Shown here: one piece after another, positions 8,015 through 16,313 of the stretch
Numbering within the stretch: position 1 is the stretch's first letter
Layout of the letters: the number at the start of each line of letters is the position of its first letter
Assembly: GCF_010499245.1 (NCBI RefSeq)
Contig: NZ_JAAGOW010000004.1
Span: 620,001 to 684,000 of the forward strand
DNA from: Variovorax sp. WS11
GTDB lineage: Bacteria; Pseudomonadota; Gammaproteobacteria; Burkholderiales; Burkholderiaceae_C
Direction of reading: 5' to 3'
Length of the DNA: 64,000 nucleotides
Notes under the pieces: model-generated
What the model was told of the DNA's origin: nothing
Seen by the model: only the letters and a program-made list of their open reading frames with translations
The model's database searches: none
Position numbers and translations under genes: made by a program

Positions 8015-9795
8015 ACGCGCTGCACCCTCGCGCCCTCGGCGGAATCGTCCTTGCTTTCGCCGCGCTGGCAACGCTGCCGTCGGTGGGCCTGCCGGCGTTC
8101 TACGACTCCTTCTTCTACGTGCTGTTCTTCTGGATCTCGCTGGCGACGAGCTGGGCGATCCTCAGCGGCTTTGCGGGCTACTTCAGCCTGGGCCATGCGG
8201 CCTTCCTGGGGGCTGGCATGTACACCAGCGCGACGCTGGCCACCAAGTTCGGCTGGCCGTTCCTGACGACCATCCCGGCGGCGGGAGTCGTCGCCGCGCT
8301 GCTGGGTTGCGGCATCGGCGCGCTGGTGTTCCGCCTGCCGCGGCTACGCGGCGAGCTCTTCGCGCTGATGACACTGGCGGTGACCTTCGTCCTGGCGACC
8401 GTGATCCTGAACACGCCGATCGATGGCGGGCCGGGCGTCTATCTCTCGGGGGTCCCGGTCCCGAGAATCGTCGAATCCGAAAGCGGGTCCGTCTACCTGA
8501 TGGGGCTGGCCATGTGCGTGGCGACCCTGCTCATCGCGTGGCGGATCTCGCGCTCGCGATTCGGCCTGGGGCTCTATGCCATCAGCGACGACGAGGACGT
8601 GGCCGAGGTCAAGGGCGTGCCCACCTTTCGCTACAAGATGAGCGCGTTCGCCCTGTCGGCAGGGATCGCGGGCGCGGTCGGCGGCATCCACGCGATCTAC
8701 GTGGGCTTCGTGACGGTCGGCGAAACCTTCGGCATCGCCGTGCCGCTCAGCGTGGTCCTGATGAGCGTGCTGGGCGGCGCGCGGCATTGGCTGGGGCCGG
8801 CCGTGGGCGCAACGCTCATCACGGTGGCGCTGTTTGGCTTCGCGAGCACCGGGTTGAGCATCGTCGGGCGGGCTGTCGTCGCGATCATGCTCATCGTCGC
8901 GATGCTCTGCCTGCGGGAAGGGATCGTGCCGAGCCTGTTGCGGCGCCTGCGCCCCGGCGCCGGCCAGGGTGCGATCGGCACAGCCACGCCGAAGGGGGCA
9001 AGCGCCGAGCGGCCGTACGCAATGCCTGCAACTGCCGACGTGGCACCTGCCAGGCCCGCGGCCTCCGCGCGCGTGGTGCTCAGCGTGGAGGATGTGCACA
9101 AGTCCTTCGGCGGCTTGCAAGCCCTGCGCGGAGTGAACCTGGAGGTCTACGAGGGAGAGATCCTCGGCCTGATCGGACCGAACGGCTGCGGCAAGACCAC
9201 GCTGATCAACATGATCACCGGCCATCTGAGCCTCACGAGCGGCTCGGTCAAGATCGATGGTGAAACGATCAGCGGCTTGCCGGCGCACCTGATCGCCCGT
9301 CGCGGCATCGCGCGTACCTACCAGATCCCGCGTCCCTTCGCCCACCTGACCACGTTGGAGAACGTGGAACTGTGCGCCCAGTTCGGCGGACGGGAAGCCG
9401 ATTCGTATCGGCAGGACGCGCTGCATTGGCTGGCGTTCTGCGATCTCACGCATCGCGCGCATGCGCTGCCGGCCGACCTCAACCTGCGCGAAAGAAAGGT
9501 GCTCGAGCTCGCACGTGCCCTGGCCGCGCGGCCCCGGGTGCTGCTGCTCGACGAGGTGATGTCCGGACTGAACCCTTCGGAGGTGGACACCGCCATACGG
9601 CTCGTGCGGCAGATCCGTGCCCAGGGAACCAGCATCGTCTTCGTGGAGCACCTGATGCGCGCGGTCGTGCAGCTGTCGGACCGGGTGGCGGTCATGAACG
9701 AGGGAACGCTGCTCACCGCCGGGCGGCCCGAGGAAGTCATGCGCGACGAGCGGGTTGTCGGCATCTATTTTGGGCACGACCATGCAGCTGCTTGA
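7993..9795 (+). CDS. Fused Liv permease-ATPase (LivM-LivG)
   Basis: A 600-residue two-domain protein. Residues about 1-310 are a LivM permease (GYFSLGHAAFLGAGMY and a series of membrane helices); a flexible Ala/Pro-rich linker of about 40-45 residues follows; residues about 360-600 are a LivG-type ATPase. Walker A is GPNGCGKT at 395-402 and Walker B/D-loop is LLLDEVMSGLNPSE, with the H-loop in VFVEHLMRAV. The ABC signature reads LNLRERK, not LSGGQ- or LSYGQ-like. The ATG at 7993 overlaps livH; ATG 8005 is an alternative. LivM-LivG fusions are known in some proteobacterial importers. It should pair with the LivF encoded at 9782. Confidence 0.9.
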   Translation: MATQMAVNALHPRALGGIVLAFAALATLPSVGLPAFYDSFFYVLFFWISLATSWAILSGFAGYFSLGHAAFLGAGMYTSATLATKFGWPFLTTIPAAGVVAALLGCGIGALVFRLPRLRGELFALMTLAVTFVLATVILNTPIDGGPGVYLSGVPVPRIVESESGSVYLMGLAMCVATLLIAWRISRSRFGLGLYAISDDEDVAEVKGVPTFRYKMSAFALSAGIAGAVGGIHAIYVGFVTVGETFGIAVPLSVVLMSVLGGARHWLGPAVGATLITVALFGFASTGLSIVGRAVVAIMLIVAMLCLREGIVPSLLRRLRPGAGQGAIGTATPKGASAERPYAMPATADVAPARPAASARVVLSVEDVHKSFGGLQALRGVNLEVYEGEILGLIGPNGCGKTTLINMITGHLSLTSGSVKIDGETISGLPAHLIARRGIARTYQIPRPFAHLTTLENVELCAQFGGREADSYRQDALHWLAFCDLTHRAHALPADLNLRERKVLELARALAARPRVLLLDEVMSGLNPSEVDTAIRLVRQIRAQGTSIVFVEHLMRAVVQLSDRVAVMNEGTLLTAGRPEEVMRDERVVGIYFGHDHAAA

Positions 9796-10522
9796 AGCGC
9801 GCAACCTCCACGTCGGCTACGGAGATGCGACCGCTGTCTGGGATGTGTCGATCGACGTGGCGGAAGCGTCGATCGTGACCGTCATCGGGCCGAACGGCGC
9901 GGGCAAGAGCACCCTGATCAACGCGATTTCCGGCATGCTGCCGTACAAGGCTGGAACGCTGCGCTTCGGCGGCAGCGACATGGCCGGCGCGCCGCCGCAC
10001 GCCTTCTGCGAGCGAGGCATCGCCCTCATTCCTGAGGGCAGGCGTCTTTTCACCACGATGACGGTTGAAGAGAACCTCGATATCGGCTGCTACCGCCCGT
10101 TCGCACGCGAACGGCGCACGCGTTCGCTCGAAGCCGTCTACAGCCGCTTCCCCGTGCTCAGGCAGAAGCGCCATCAGCCCGCCGGTCAACTGTCCGGCGG
10201 CCAGCAGCAGATGGTCGCGATAGGGCGAGCGCTGATGGCCTGCCCCCGCCTGATGCTGTTCGACGAGCCTTCGCTCGGCCTCGCGCCCTCCATCGTGAAG
10301 GAGATGTTCGCGGTCATACGCGACATCCGGCGCGAGGGCGTCGCGGTTCTGCTGGTCGAGCAGAACGTGCAACAGTCGATGGATATCGCCGATTCGGCCT
10401 ATGTGCTGGAGCACGGCCACGTCGTCTCGTCCGGCCTGCCGCAAGACCTGCTGCGCGAGACGCACATCCAGCAGGCTTACCTGGGCATCGACAACAACGC
10501 AAGCGACAGGAGTCACGCATGA
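9782..10522 (+). CDS. livF: Liv-type ABC transporter ATPase (LivF)
   Basis: A 246-residue ATPase of the LivF type. It starts MQLLEARNLHVGYG, carries Walker A GPNGAGKS, signature LSGGQQQM, Walker B LMLFDEPSLGLAP and the H-loop VEQNVQQ. The ATG at 9782 overlaps the end of the fused upstream gene by 14 bp and its own stop overlaps the next start (ATGA). An in-frame TTG at 9755 would lengthen it but has no family support. It completes a four-domain importer whose other ATPase is fused to the permease. Confidence 0.93.
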   Translation: MQLLEARNLHVGYGDATAVWDVSIDVAEASIVTVIGPNGAGKSTLINAISGMLPYKAGTLRFGGSDMAGAPPHAFCERGIALIPEGRRLFTTMTVEENLDIGCYRPFARERRTRSLEAVYSRFPVLRQKRHQPAGQLSGGQQQMVAIGRALMACPRLMLFDEPSLGLAPSIVKEMFAVIRDIRREGVAVLLVEQNVQQSMDIADSAYVLEHGHVVSSGLPQDLLRETHIQQAYLGIDNNASDRSHA

Positions 10523-11730
10523 AGGCGCAACGCTATGACGTCGGCGGCATTCTTTATCCACGGCCCTTCCGCGTGCGCAGGCTGGGACATTTCGGCTTCA
10601 ACCTGAGCTCGCTGGACGCCGGCCTGGATTTCTACGGGCGCCTGCTCGGCTTCCGGCTGACCGACGAGGCCAGGCTGAGCCGCCTGCTCCCGGATACACC
10701 GGCGAACGTGGAGGACGACCGGCTGTTCTTCATGACGCACAACACCGACCACCACGCCTTTCTTCTTGCGCACCGCTCGCTGGGCGCGCTGTTCGGAGAC
10801 GACGCGGCATCGAGGGACATCACGCTATCCCAGATCACCTGGCAGGTCGGTACGCTGGAGGAAGTCGTGCACGCGGTCGACTTCTTCGACCAGGGCGGCG
10901 TCGACATCCGGCGCAGCGGGCGCGACATGCCCGGCAGCAACTGGCACGTGTACGTGCGCGACCCCGACGGCCACACGGTCGAGCTCTACTACGGCATGGA
11001 GCAGGTGGGCCTGAACGGTCGAAGCAAGCCCTCGCAGATGTACTACCGCCGCTTTCTCGAGACGCCGCCACTGCCCCAGATGTCCGACATCGCCGAGGCG
11101 GCCGATGCACAGGAACGCGGCATCGACCTGCTGTCCGGCTACCAGATCCGCGATCTCGCGGCAGGCAAGGACTTCAACGTCGGTGGGGTGCTGCTGCCGC
11201 GCCCCTTCAAGATCACCAAGATCGGACCGGCAGCGCTCTTCGTGGCCGACGTCGAGGCGTCGACGGCCTTCTACCGCGACACCATGGGATTCACCGTCAC
11301 CGAAGTCGTCGAATGGCGCGGGCACCGCTGCGTCTTCATGCGTCACGGCAACGAGCATCACAGCCTGAAGCTCTTTCCGCGCGCAGCACGGCCCGAGCTG
11401 GGGTTGTCGGAACACACGAGCTGCATGTCGATGGGTTTGCAAGTCGGCACCTATCGCCAGCTTCGCGACGCCGTGGACTGGCTCGGGCAGCAGGGCGTGC
11501 GTTTTGTCGAGATTCCGCCGGAACTCAGTCCGGGCATCGACTACTGCGCGCACTTTCTCGATCCGGAGGGCCACTGCCTGCAGCTCTACTACTACATGGA
11601 GCAGGTGGGGTGGGAAGGCCGGGTCCGCACGGCCGGACAGCGCAGGGTGCCCACGACGCCATGGCCCGAGGCGCTGGAGCCCCTGGCCGACACCTATGTG
11701 GATCAGGTGTTTCAAGGACCGCTCGGATAA
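10519..11730 (+). CDS. Two-domain VOC-family (extradiol dioxygenase-like) protein
   Basis: A 403-residue protein made of two tandem vicinal-oxygen-chelate units, each introduced by GG-I/V-L-x-P-R-P-F. Such proteins include extradiol ring-cleavage dioxygenases that open catechols with Fe(II). In the first unit a His-His-Glu metal triad can be proposed (H24 in LGHFG, H78/H79 in DHHAF, E155 in VELYYG). In the second unit the equivalents read Pro (IGPAAL), HHSL and Gln (LQLYYY), so only one ligand remains. In class I extradiol enzymes it is the C-terminal unit that is active, so the arrangement is reversed here. It overlaps livF by ATGA and precedes the molybdenum hydroxylase genes. Confidence 0.85.
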   Translation: MKAQRYDVGGILYPRPFRVRRLGHFGFNLSSLDAGLDFYGRLLGFRLTDEARLSRLLPDTPANVEDDRLFFMTHNTDHHAFLLAHRSLGALFGDDAASRDITLSQITWQVGTLEEVVHAVDFFDQGGVDIRRSGRDMPGSNWHVYVRDPDGHTVELYYGMEQVGLNGRSKPSQMYYRRFLETPPLPQMSDIAEAADAQERGIDLLSGYQIRDLAAGKDFNVGGVLLPRPFKITKIGPAALFVADVEASTAFYRDTMGFTVTEVVEWRGHRCVFMRHGNEHHSLKLFPRAARPELGLSEHTSCMSMGLQVGTYRQLRDAVDWLGQQGVRFVEIPPELSPGIDYCAHFLDPEGHCLQLYYYMEQVGWEGRVRTAGQRRVPTTPWPEALEPLADTYVDQVFQGPLG

Positions 11731-11742
11731 GCGAGGTGACAA

Positions 11743-14097
11743 ATGGATAACTACGGCATCGGACAACCGGTATCCCGCTTCGAAGACCCGCGCCTGCTGC
11801 GCGGCAAAGGGCGATTCGTCGACGACGAGAACCTGCCGGGGCAGGCGCACGCGTTCCTGCTTCGCTCGCCCTACGCGCACGCCGTCATCCGCTCCATGGA
11901 CTGCACCACGGCCAGGGCCGCGCCGGGCGTTGTCGGCGTCTACACCGGCGAGGACCTGGCGCGCGACGGCATGGGAACGATGAAGGTCACGCTTCCCAGG
12001 AAGCGGCCGGACGGGTCACCCGTTTTCGCGAAGCCCCACCTCGGCCTGAGTACCGGGCATGTGAAGCACGTCGGAGACCCTGTCGTGCTGATCGTCGCCG
12101 AGACCCTTCTCCAGGCGCGCGATGCGGCGGAGCTGGTCGAGATCCACTACGACCCGCTTCCTTCGGTGACCGACACCGCGCAGACGGTGGCGCCCGGCGC
12201 GCCGCGGGTGTGGGACGAGTGCCCCGACAACATCTCGAACGTCTTCCAGGCCGGCAATGCGGCCGAGACGGACGCGGCGTTCGCCAAGGCGGCAAGGGTC
12301 GTCAAGCGACGCTATACCATCAGCCGCGTCTACGCCCACTACATGCAGCCGCGCGGCGTGCTCGCCAGCTACGACGAAGGAGACGAGCGCTACACCATCT
12401 GGGCGGACGTGCAGTATCCGCACAGGGTGCGCAACGCGCTGGCGGAGAGCATCTTCAAGATCCCGGAGCACCGGATCCGGGTGATCGCCAACGACATCGG
12501 GGGCGGCTTCGGAACCAAGGGCTGGCAGTACCCGGAGCATCGCCTGATTCCCTGGGCCGCCCGCAAGCTCGGACGGCCCGTCAAGTGGACCTGCGAGCGA
12601 AGCGAGGCCATCCTCGCCGACGAGCATGCGCGCGACAACATCAGCAATGCAGAGCTGGCGCTGGACGGCGAGGGCCGCATCCTGGCGCTCAGGGTGAGCA
12701 CGCTTGCCAACGTCGGTGCCTACATTTCGTCCGATCGGAACCTGCTCGCGACCTTCGTGAACGTGCATACGCTGTCGAGCGTCTACGCCATCCCGGCAGC
12801 GCACGTCGAGGTGACCTGCGCCATGTCGAACTCCAACGCCACTGCGCCCTATCGCGGGGCGGGCCGTCCGGAATCGATCTATGTGATGGAACGGCTGCTC
12901 GACGATGCCGCGCGCGAGATCGGCATGGACCGTGTCGAACTGCGCCGCCGCAACATCATCCCGCCGACGGCCATGCCCTATCGAAACCCTTTCGGCGCGG
13001 TCTACGACTGCGGAGAGTTCGGGCGTGGCATGGAGCAGGCGCTGGAGGCTTCGGGCTACGCGCGTTTCGAAGAACGACGGGCCGAAGCGCGCCGGCGCGG
13101 CATGCTGCGCGGCATCGGGATCGCCAACGCGATCGAGCGGGCGGCCTCGCCCAACCAGCTCGAGTTTGCCGAGATCCGTTTCATGCCCAGTGGTAGCGCG
13201 CTTGTCCTCGTCGGCACCAAGAACATGGGGCAGGGCCATGAAACGATGTACAAGCAGATCGTCCACGAACGATTGGGCCTCGCGCCGTTCGACGTGCAGT
13301 TCATCGACGGCGACACCGACCGGGTCGCCTTCGGCATGGGCACCAATGGCTCGCGCTCCACGGCGATCGGCGGCACCGCGCTGTGGCGCGCAGCCGGCCG
13401 CATCGTCGAGAAGGGCAGGAAGATCGCTTCGCACCTGCTCGAGGCTGCCGCGGAGGATCTCGAGTTCACCGCTGGCGAGTTCGTGGTTGCAGGGACGGAC
13501 CGCAAGATCTCGCTCAAGGAAGTGGCGAAGGCGGCCTTCGTCGTGCCGCGCCTGCCGCAGGGCATGGAAGGGGGCTTGTACGAGACCGCGACCTTTGTTC
13601 CTTCTGCCGACACCTGGCCCAATGGAACGCACGTCTGCGAGGTCGAGGTCGATCCGTTGACGGGCCAGGTCCAGGTGCTGGACTACCTGGTGGTCGACGA
13701 TGTCGGCACGATGGTCAACCCGACCGGCGTGAAGGGCCAGATCCATGGCGGGGTGGCGCAAGGACTGGGGCAGGCGCTCATGGAGCAGGTGGCCTATGAC
13801 CCCGAGTCGGGCCAATTGCTTTCCGGCAGCTTCATGGACTACGCCATGCCGCGCGCCGGCGACATGCCACCCATTCGCGTCGAGAGCAATGCGGTCCCGA
13901 CGGCGCTGAATCCCCTGGGGGCCAAGGGCGCCGGCGAGGCCGGCACGGTGGGGTCGATACCGGCCGTCATGAATGCGGTCATCGACGCCTTGGCGCCGCT
14001 GGGCGTCACCACCTTGGAGATGCCCGCCACGAGCCAGAAAGTGTGGGCAGCGATTCGTGCAGCCAGAGGAAGCGCCACGACAGGAGGCAAGCCATGA
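11743..14097 (+). CDS. Molybdenum hydroxylase large (molybdopterin-binding) subunit, XDH family
   Basis: A 784-residue catalytic subunit of a xanthine dehydrogenase/CO dehydrogenase-type molybdenum hydroxylase, which inserts water-derived oxygen into a C-H bond, often of an N-heteroaromatic ring. It shows the a/b-hammerhead N-terminal domain, GGGFGTKGWQ, YRGAGRPES (residues 370-378), NMGQGHET and the C-terminal GAKGAGE with the presumed catalytic Glu at residue 732. The active-site loop YRGAGR is not the AYRCSFR of form I CO dehydrogenase, so the enzyme is not a true CO oxidiser. The FeS and FAD subunit genes follow at 14987 and 15483. Substrate unknown. Confidence 0.92.
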   Translation: MDNYGIGQPVSRFEDPRLLRGKGRFVDDENLPGQAHAFLLRSPYAHAVIRSMDCTTARAAPGVVGVYTGEDLARDGMGTMKVTLPRKRPDGSPVFAKPHLGLSTGHVKHVGDPVVLIVAETLLQARDAAELVEIHYDPLPSVTDTAQTVAPGAPRVWDECPDNISNVFQAGNAAETDAAFAKAARVVKRRYTISRVYAHYMQPRGVLASYDEGDERYTIWADVQYPHRVRNALAESIFKIPEHRIRVIANDIGGGFGTKGWQYPEHRLIPWAARKLGRPVKWTCERSEAILADEHARDNISNAELALDGEGRILALRVSTLANVGAYISSDRNLLATFVNVHTLSSVYAIPAAHVEVTCAMSNSNATAPYRGAGRPESIYVMERLLDDAAREIGMDRVELRRRNIIPPTAMPYRNPFGAVYDCGEFGRGMEQALEASGYARFEERRAEARRRGMLRGIGIANAIERAASPNQLEFAEIRFMPSGSALVLVGTKNMGQGHETMYKQIVHERLGLAPFDVQFIDGDTDRVAFGMGTNGSRSTAIGGTALWRAAGRIVEKGRKIASHLLEAAAEDLEFTAGEFVVAGTDRKISLKEVAKAAFVVPRLPQGMEGGLYETATFVPSADTWPNGTHVCEVEVDPLTGQVQVLDYLVVDDVGTMVNPTGVKGQIHGGVAQGLGQALMEQVAYDPESGQLLSGSFMDYAMPRAGDMPPIRVESNAVPTALNPLGAKGAGEAGTVGSIPAVMNAVIDALAPLGVTTLEMPATSQKVWAAIRAARGSATTGGKP

Positions 14098-14990
14098 GCG
14101 TACTGGACGGTCCGCGCCGCGAGATCCGCAGGGTGACAATCGCAGGCAGCGCCTACTGGGCGGAGCCGGTGGAGGGTGGGCTGAGGCTGGCAGATGGCCG
14201 GGTGGTCGAGGAGGGCAACGTGCGCTACCTGCCACCTTGCGCGCCTTCTAAGATTCTTTGCGTCCATACCAACTTCCGCAGCCGAATCTACGAGTTCTCG
14301 GGCCAGTCCACCGCACCGCCGGCGCCGACCTACTTTCAGAAGCCGGTGACTGCGCTCAATGCGCACGGCGGCGAACTGGTGCGCCCCGAGGGCAGCCGGT
14401 ATCTCAACTACGAAGGCGAGATCGCGGCGGTGATCGGCCGGCCGACCCGCAACGTCCTCCCGGAGGAGGTGTGGGATCACCTTGCCGGCTTTGCGGTCTC
14501 CAACGACGTGGGGCTGCAGGACATGCGCGACACGGACGGCGGTTCGATGCTGCGCGTCAAGGGCCAGGACGGCTTCTGCCCCCTTGGGCCAGGCCTGGTC
14601 AGTGGCATCGACATCCGGCAGTCCGTGATCCGCTCTTTCCGCAACGGCGTGCTCGTCCAGGAGGGCGCGGTGGCGGAGATGATCTTCGGCATCGATGAAC
14701 TGGTCGCTGATCTCGCCCGCCACATCACCCTGATGCCGGGCGACATCGTGCTGACCGGCACGCCGGCGAATTCCAGGCCGCTGGACATCGGCGACCTGAT
14801 CGAGGTCGAGGTGACGGGGCTCGGCCGACTCGCCAACCGCGTCGTCGCCGCTCCGGCCCCGCGCGCTGGCGTCGGGCACCAGCCCACGGACAGCGACGAG
14901 GCACGTCGCGTGGCACTCGGAAACGACGAGCGGCTGCCCGAGGCCATCAGGGCGGCGAGCCTTGCACCATCCACGAGAGTTTCTCCATGA
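14094..14990 (+). CDS. FAH-family hydrolase embedded in the molybdenum hydroxylase operon
   Basis: A 298-residue FAH-superfamily protein. It has LNYEGEIAAVIG with the acidic metal pair, PTYFQKPVTALN and LTGTPANSRPLDIGD, and is clearly more distant from the other four FAH proteins of this window. A tail of about 40 residues after the last FAH strand (from about residue 260) is unusual. The gene overlaps the large-subunit gene by ATGA and the FeS-subunit gene likewise, so it is translated within the hydroxylase operon. It probably hydrolyses or hydrates a downstream ring-cleavage product of the compound attacked by the hydroxylase. Confidence 0.88.
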   Translation: MSVLDGPRREIRRVTIAGSAYWAEPVEGGLRLADGRVVEEGNVRYLPPCAPSKILCVHTNFRSRIYEFSGQSTAPPAPTYFQKPVTALNAHGGELVRPEGSRYLNYEGEIAAVIGRPTRNVLPEEVWDHLAGFAVSNDVGLQDMRDTDGGSMLRVKGQDGFCPLGPGLVSGIDIRQSVIRSFRNGVLVQEGAVAEMIFGIDELVADLARHITLMPGDIVLTGTPANSRPLDIGDLIEVEVTGLGRLANRVVAAPAPRAGVGHQPTDSDEARRVALGNDERLPEAIRAASLAPSTRVSP

Positions 14991-15460
14991 ACATGACCAC
15001 CATCGCGCTCAAGGTCAATGGCCACGACAAGGCCGTGACCGTCGACCCACGTACGCTCCTGGTCCAGGTGATTCGCGACCACCTCGGATTGACCGGGACC
15101 CATGTCGGCTGCGACACCGCCCAATGCGGATGCTGCACCGTGCACCTCGATGGACGCGCGGTGAAATCCTGCTCCATGCTGGCGCTTCAGGCGCAGGGCG
15201 GAGAAGTCACCACCATCGAGGGCATCTCGAGCGGCGAAGCGCTGCACCCCATGCAGCAGGCCTTTCGCGAGTGCCATGGCTTGCAATGCGGCTACTGCAC
15301 GCCCGGCATGGTGATGTCGGCCATTCAGCTTCTGAAACACCATCCGAAGCCGACCGAAGAGCAGGTGCGCGAGGGGCTGGAGGGCAACATCTGCCGTTGC
15401 ACCGGCTATGAAAACATCGTGCGCTCGGTGCAGCGCGCGGCCGGGCAACTGCCCGACTAG
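14987..15460 (+). CDS. Molybdenum hydroxylase small [2Fe-2S] subunit
   Basis: A 157-residue iron-sulfur subunit of the XDH family that passes electrons from the molybdenum site to FAD. The plant-type cluster ligands are C42, C47, C50 and C62 (GCDTAQCGCC then SC), and the C-terminal cluster ligands are C101, C104, C136 and C138 (QCGYC and ICRC). Length and spacing are standard. It overlaps the preceding FAH gene by 4 bp and is followed by the FAD-subunit gene after 22 bp. Confidence 0.96.
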   Translation: MNMTTIALKVNGHDKAVTVDPRTLLVQVIRDHLGLTGTHVGCDTAQCGCCTVHLDGRAVKSCSMLALQAQGGEVTTIEGISSGEALHPMQQAFRECHGLQCGYCTPGMVMSAIQLLKHHPKPTEEQVREGLEGNICRCTGYENIVRSVQRAAGQLPD

Positions 15461-15482
15461 CCGCATCGGAGAAGGAGACCTC

Positions 15483-16286
15483 ATGTACGCCTTCGACTAT
15501 CAGCGCCCCGGCACGACCGGGGAGGCACTCGCTGCTTTCAGCGGGGATGCCAACTTTCTGGCCGGCGGCCAGAGTCTCGTGCAGGCGATGAAGCTGCGGA
15601 TGGCCAATGTGCCGCTGCTGATCGATCTGGGCGGCATTCCCGAACTGCGCGCGATCTCGGTGACGGCTGACGCGGTGGCGATCGGCGCCATGACCCGGCA
15701 TGCGGAGGTGGCGCATTCCGCCGAAGTGCAGGCCGCGATTCCCGCGCTGGCCGGGCTGGCCGGTGGCATCGCAGACCCGATGGTGCGAAACATGGGAACG
15801 CTGGGCGGCTCGCTGGCCAATGCGGATCCGGCAGCCTGCTATCCGGCGGCCGCTCTGGGGCTCGGCGCAACGATCCGAACCGACCGCCGGAGCATCCCCG
15901 CGGACGACTTCTTCGTCGGGCTCTACCAGACGCTGCTGGAGCCCGGGGAGTTGATCGTCTCCGTGAGCTTTCCGCGGGTCGAGCGGGCCGGCTATGTGAA
16001 GTTCAAGCATCCCGCGTCGCGCTTTGCGGTCGTCGGTGCGTTCGTATCGAAGGGCAGGGGCGGAATTCGGGTCGCCATCAACGGCGCCAAGGCCTGCGTG
16101 TTTCGGGCGACCGAGATCGAGCGTGCGCTGGCCAAGGACTTCACTCCGCAGGCGGCCGCCTCGGTGGAGCTCGGGTCGGAAGACATGTTCTCGGACATGT
16201 TCGCAGGCGCCGAGTATCGGGCCGCGCTCGTGAGCGTGATGGCTTCGCGTGCCGTCGAGCAGGCGCTGCCGCAGGATCGACCGTAG
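15483..16286 (+). CDS. Molybdenum hydroxylase medium (FAD-binding) subunit
   Basis: A 267-residue flavoprotein subunit of the XDH/CO dehydrogenase family. FLAGGQSLV near residue 24 and TLGGSLANADPA near residue 110 bind FAD, and the C-terminal CO_deh_flav_C part follows. A clear GAAGGAGA ribosome site precedes the ATG. With the large and small subunits it makes a complete L-S-M enzyme; the gene order (L, FAH, S, M) is unusual. It is the last gene of the operon that begins with the Liv receptor at 5919 and ends 27 bp from a convergent LysR gene. Confidence 0.94.
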   Translation: MYAFDYQRPGTTGEALAAFSGDANFLAGGQSLVQAMKLRMANVPLLIDLGGIPELRAISVTADAVAIGAMTRHAEVAHSAEVQAAIPALAGLAGGIADPMVRNMGTLGGSLANADPAACYPAAALGLGATIRTDRRSIPADDFFVGLYQTLLEPGELIVSVSFPRVERAGYVKFKHPASRFAVVGAFVSKGRGGIRVAINGAKACVFRATEIERALAKDFTPQAAASVELGSEDMFSDMFAGAEYRAALVSVMASRAVEQALPQDRP

Positions 16287-16313
16287 ACCTCCGGGCCGCC
16301 GAGAAGCTGCGAG

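Noticed and set aside
12016..14235. Minus-strand open frame of about 739 codons
   Set aside because: Antisense shadow of the molybdenum hydroxylase large subunit gene.
11743..16286. Labelling the molybdenum enzyme a CO dehydrogenase because a CoxG-like gene is nearby
   Set aside because: The active-site loop reads YRGAGR, not the AYRCSFR of form I CO dehydrogenase, and the context is aromatic-type catabolism.
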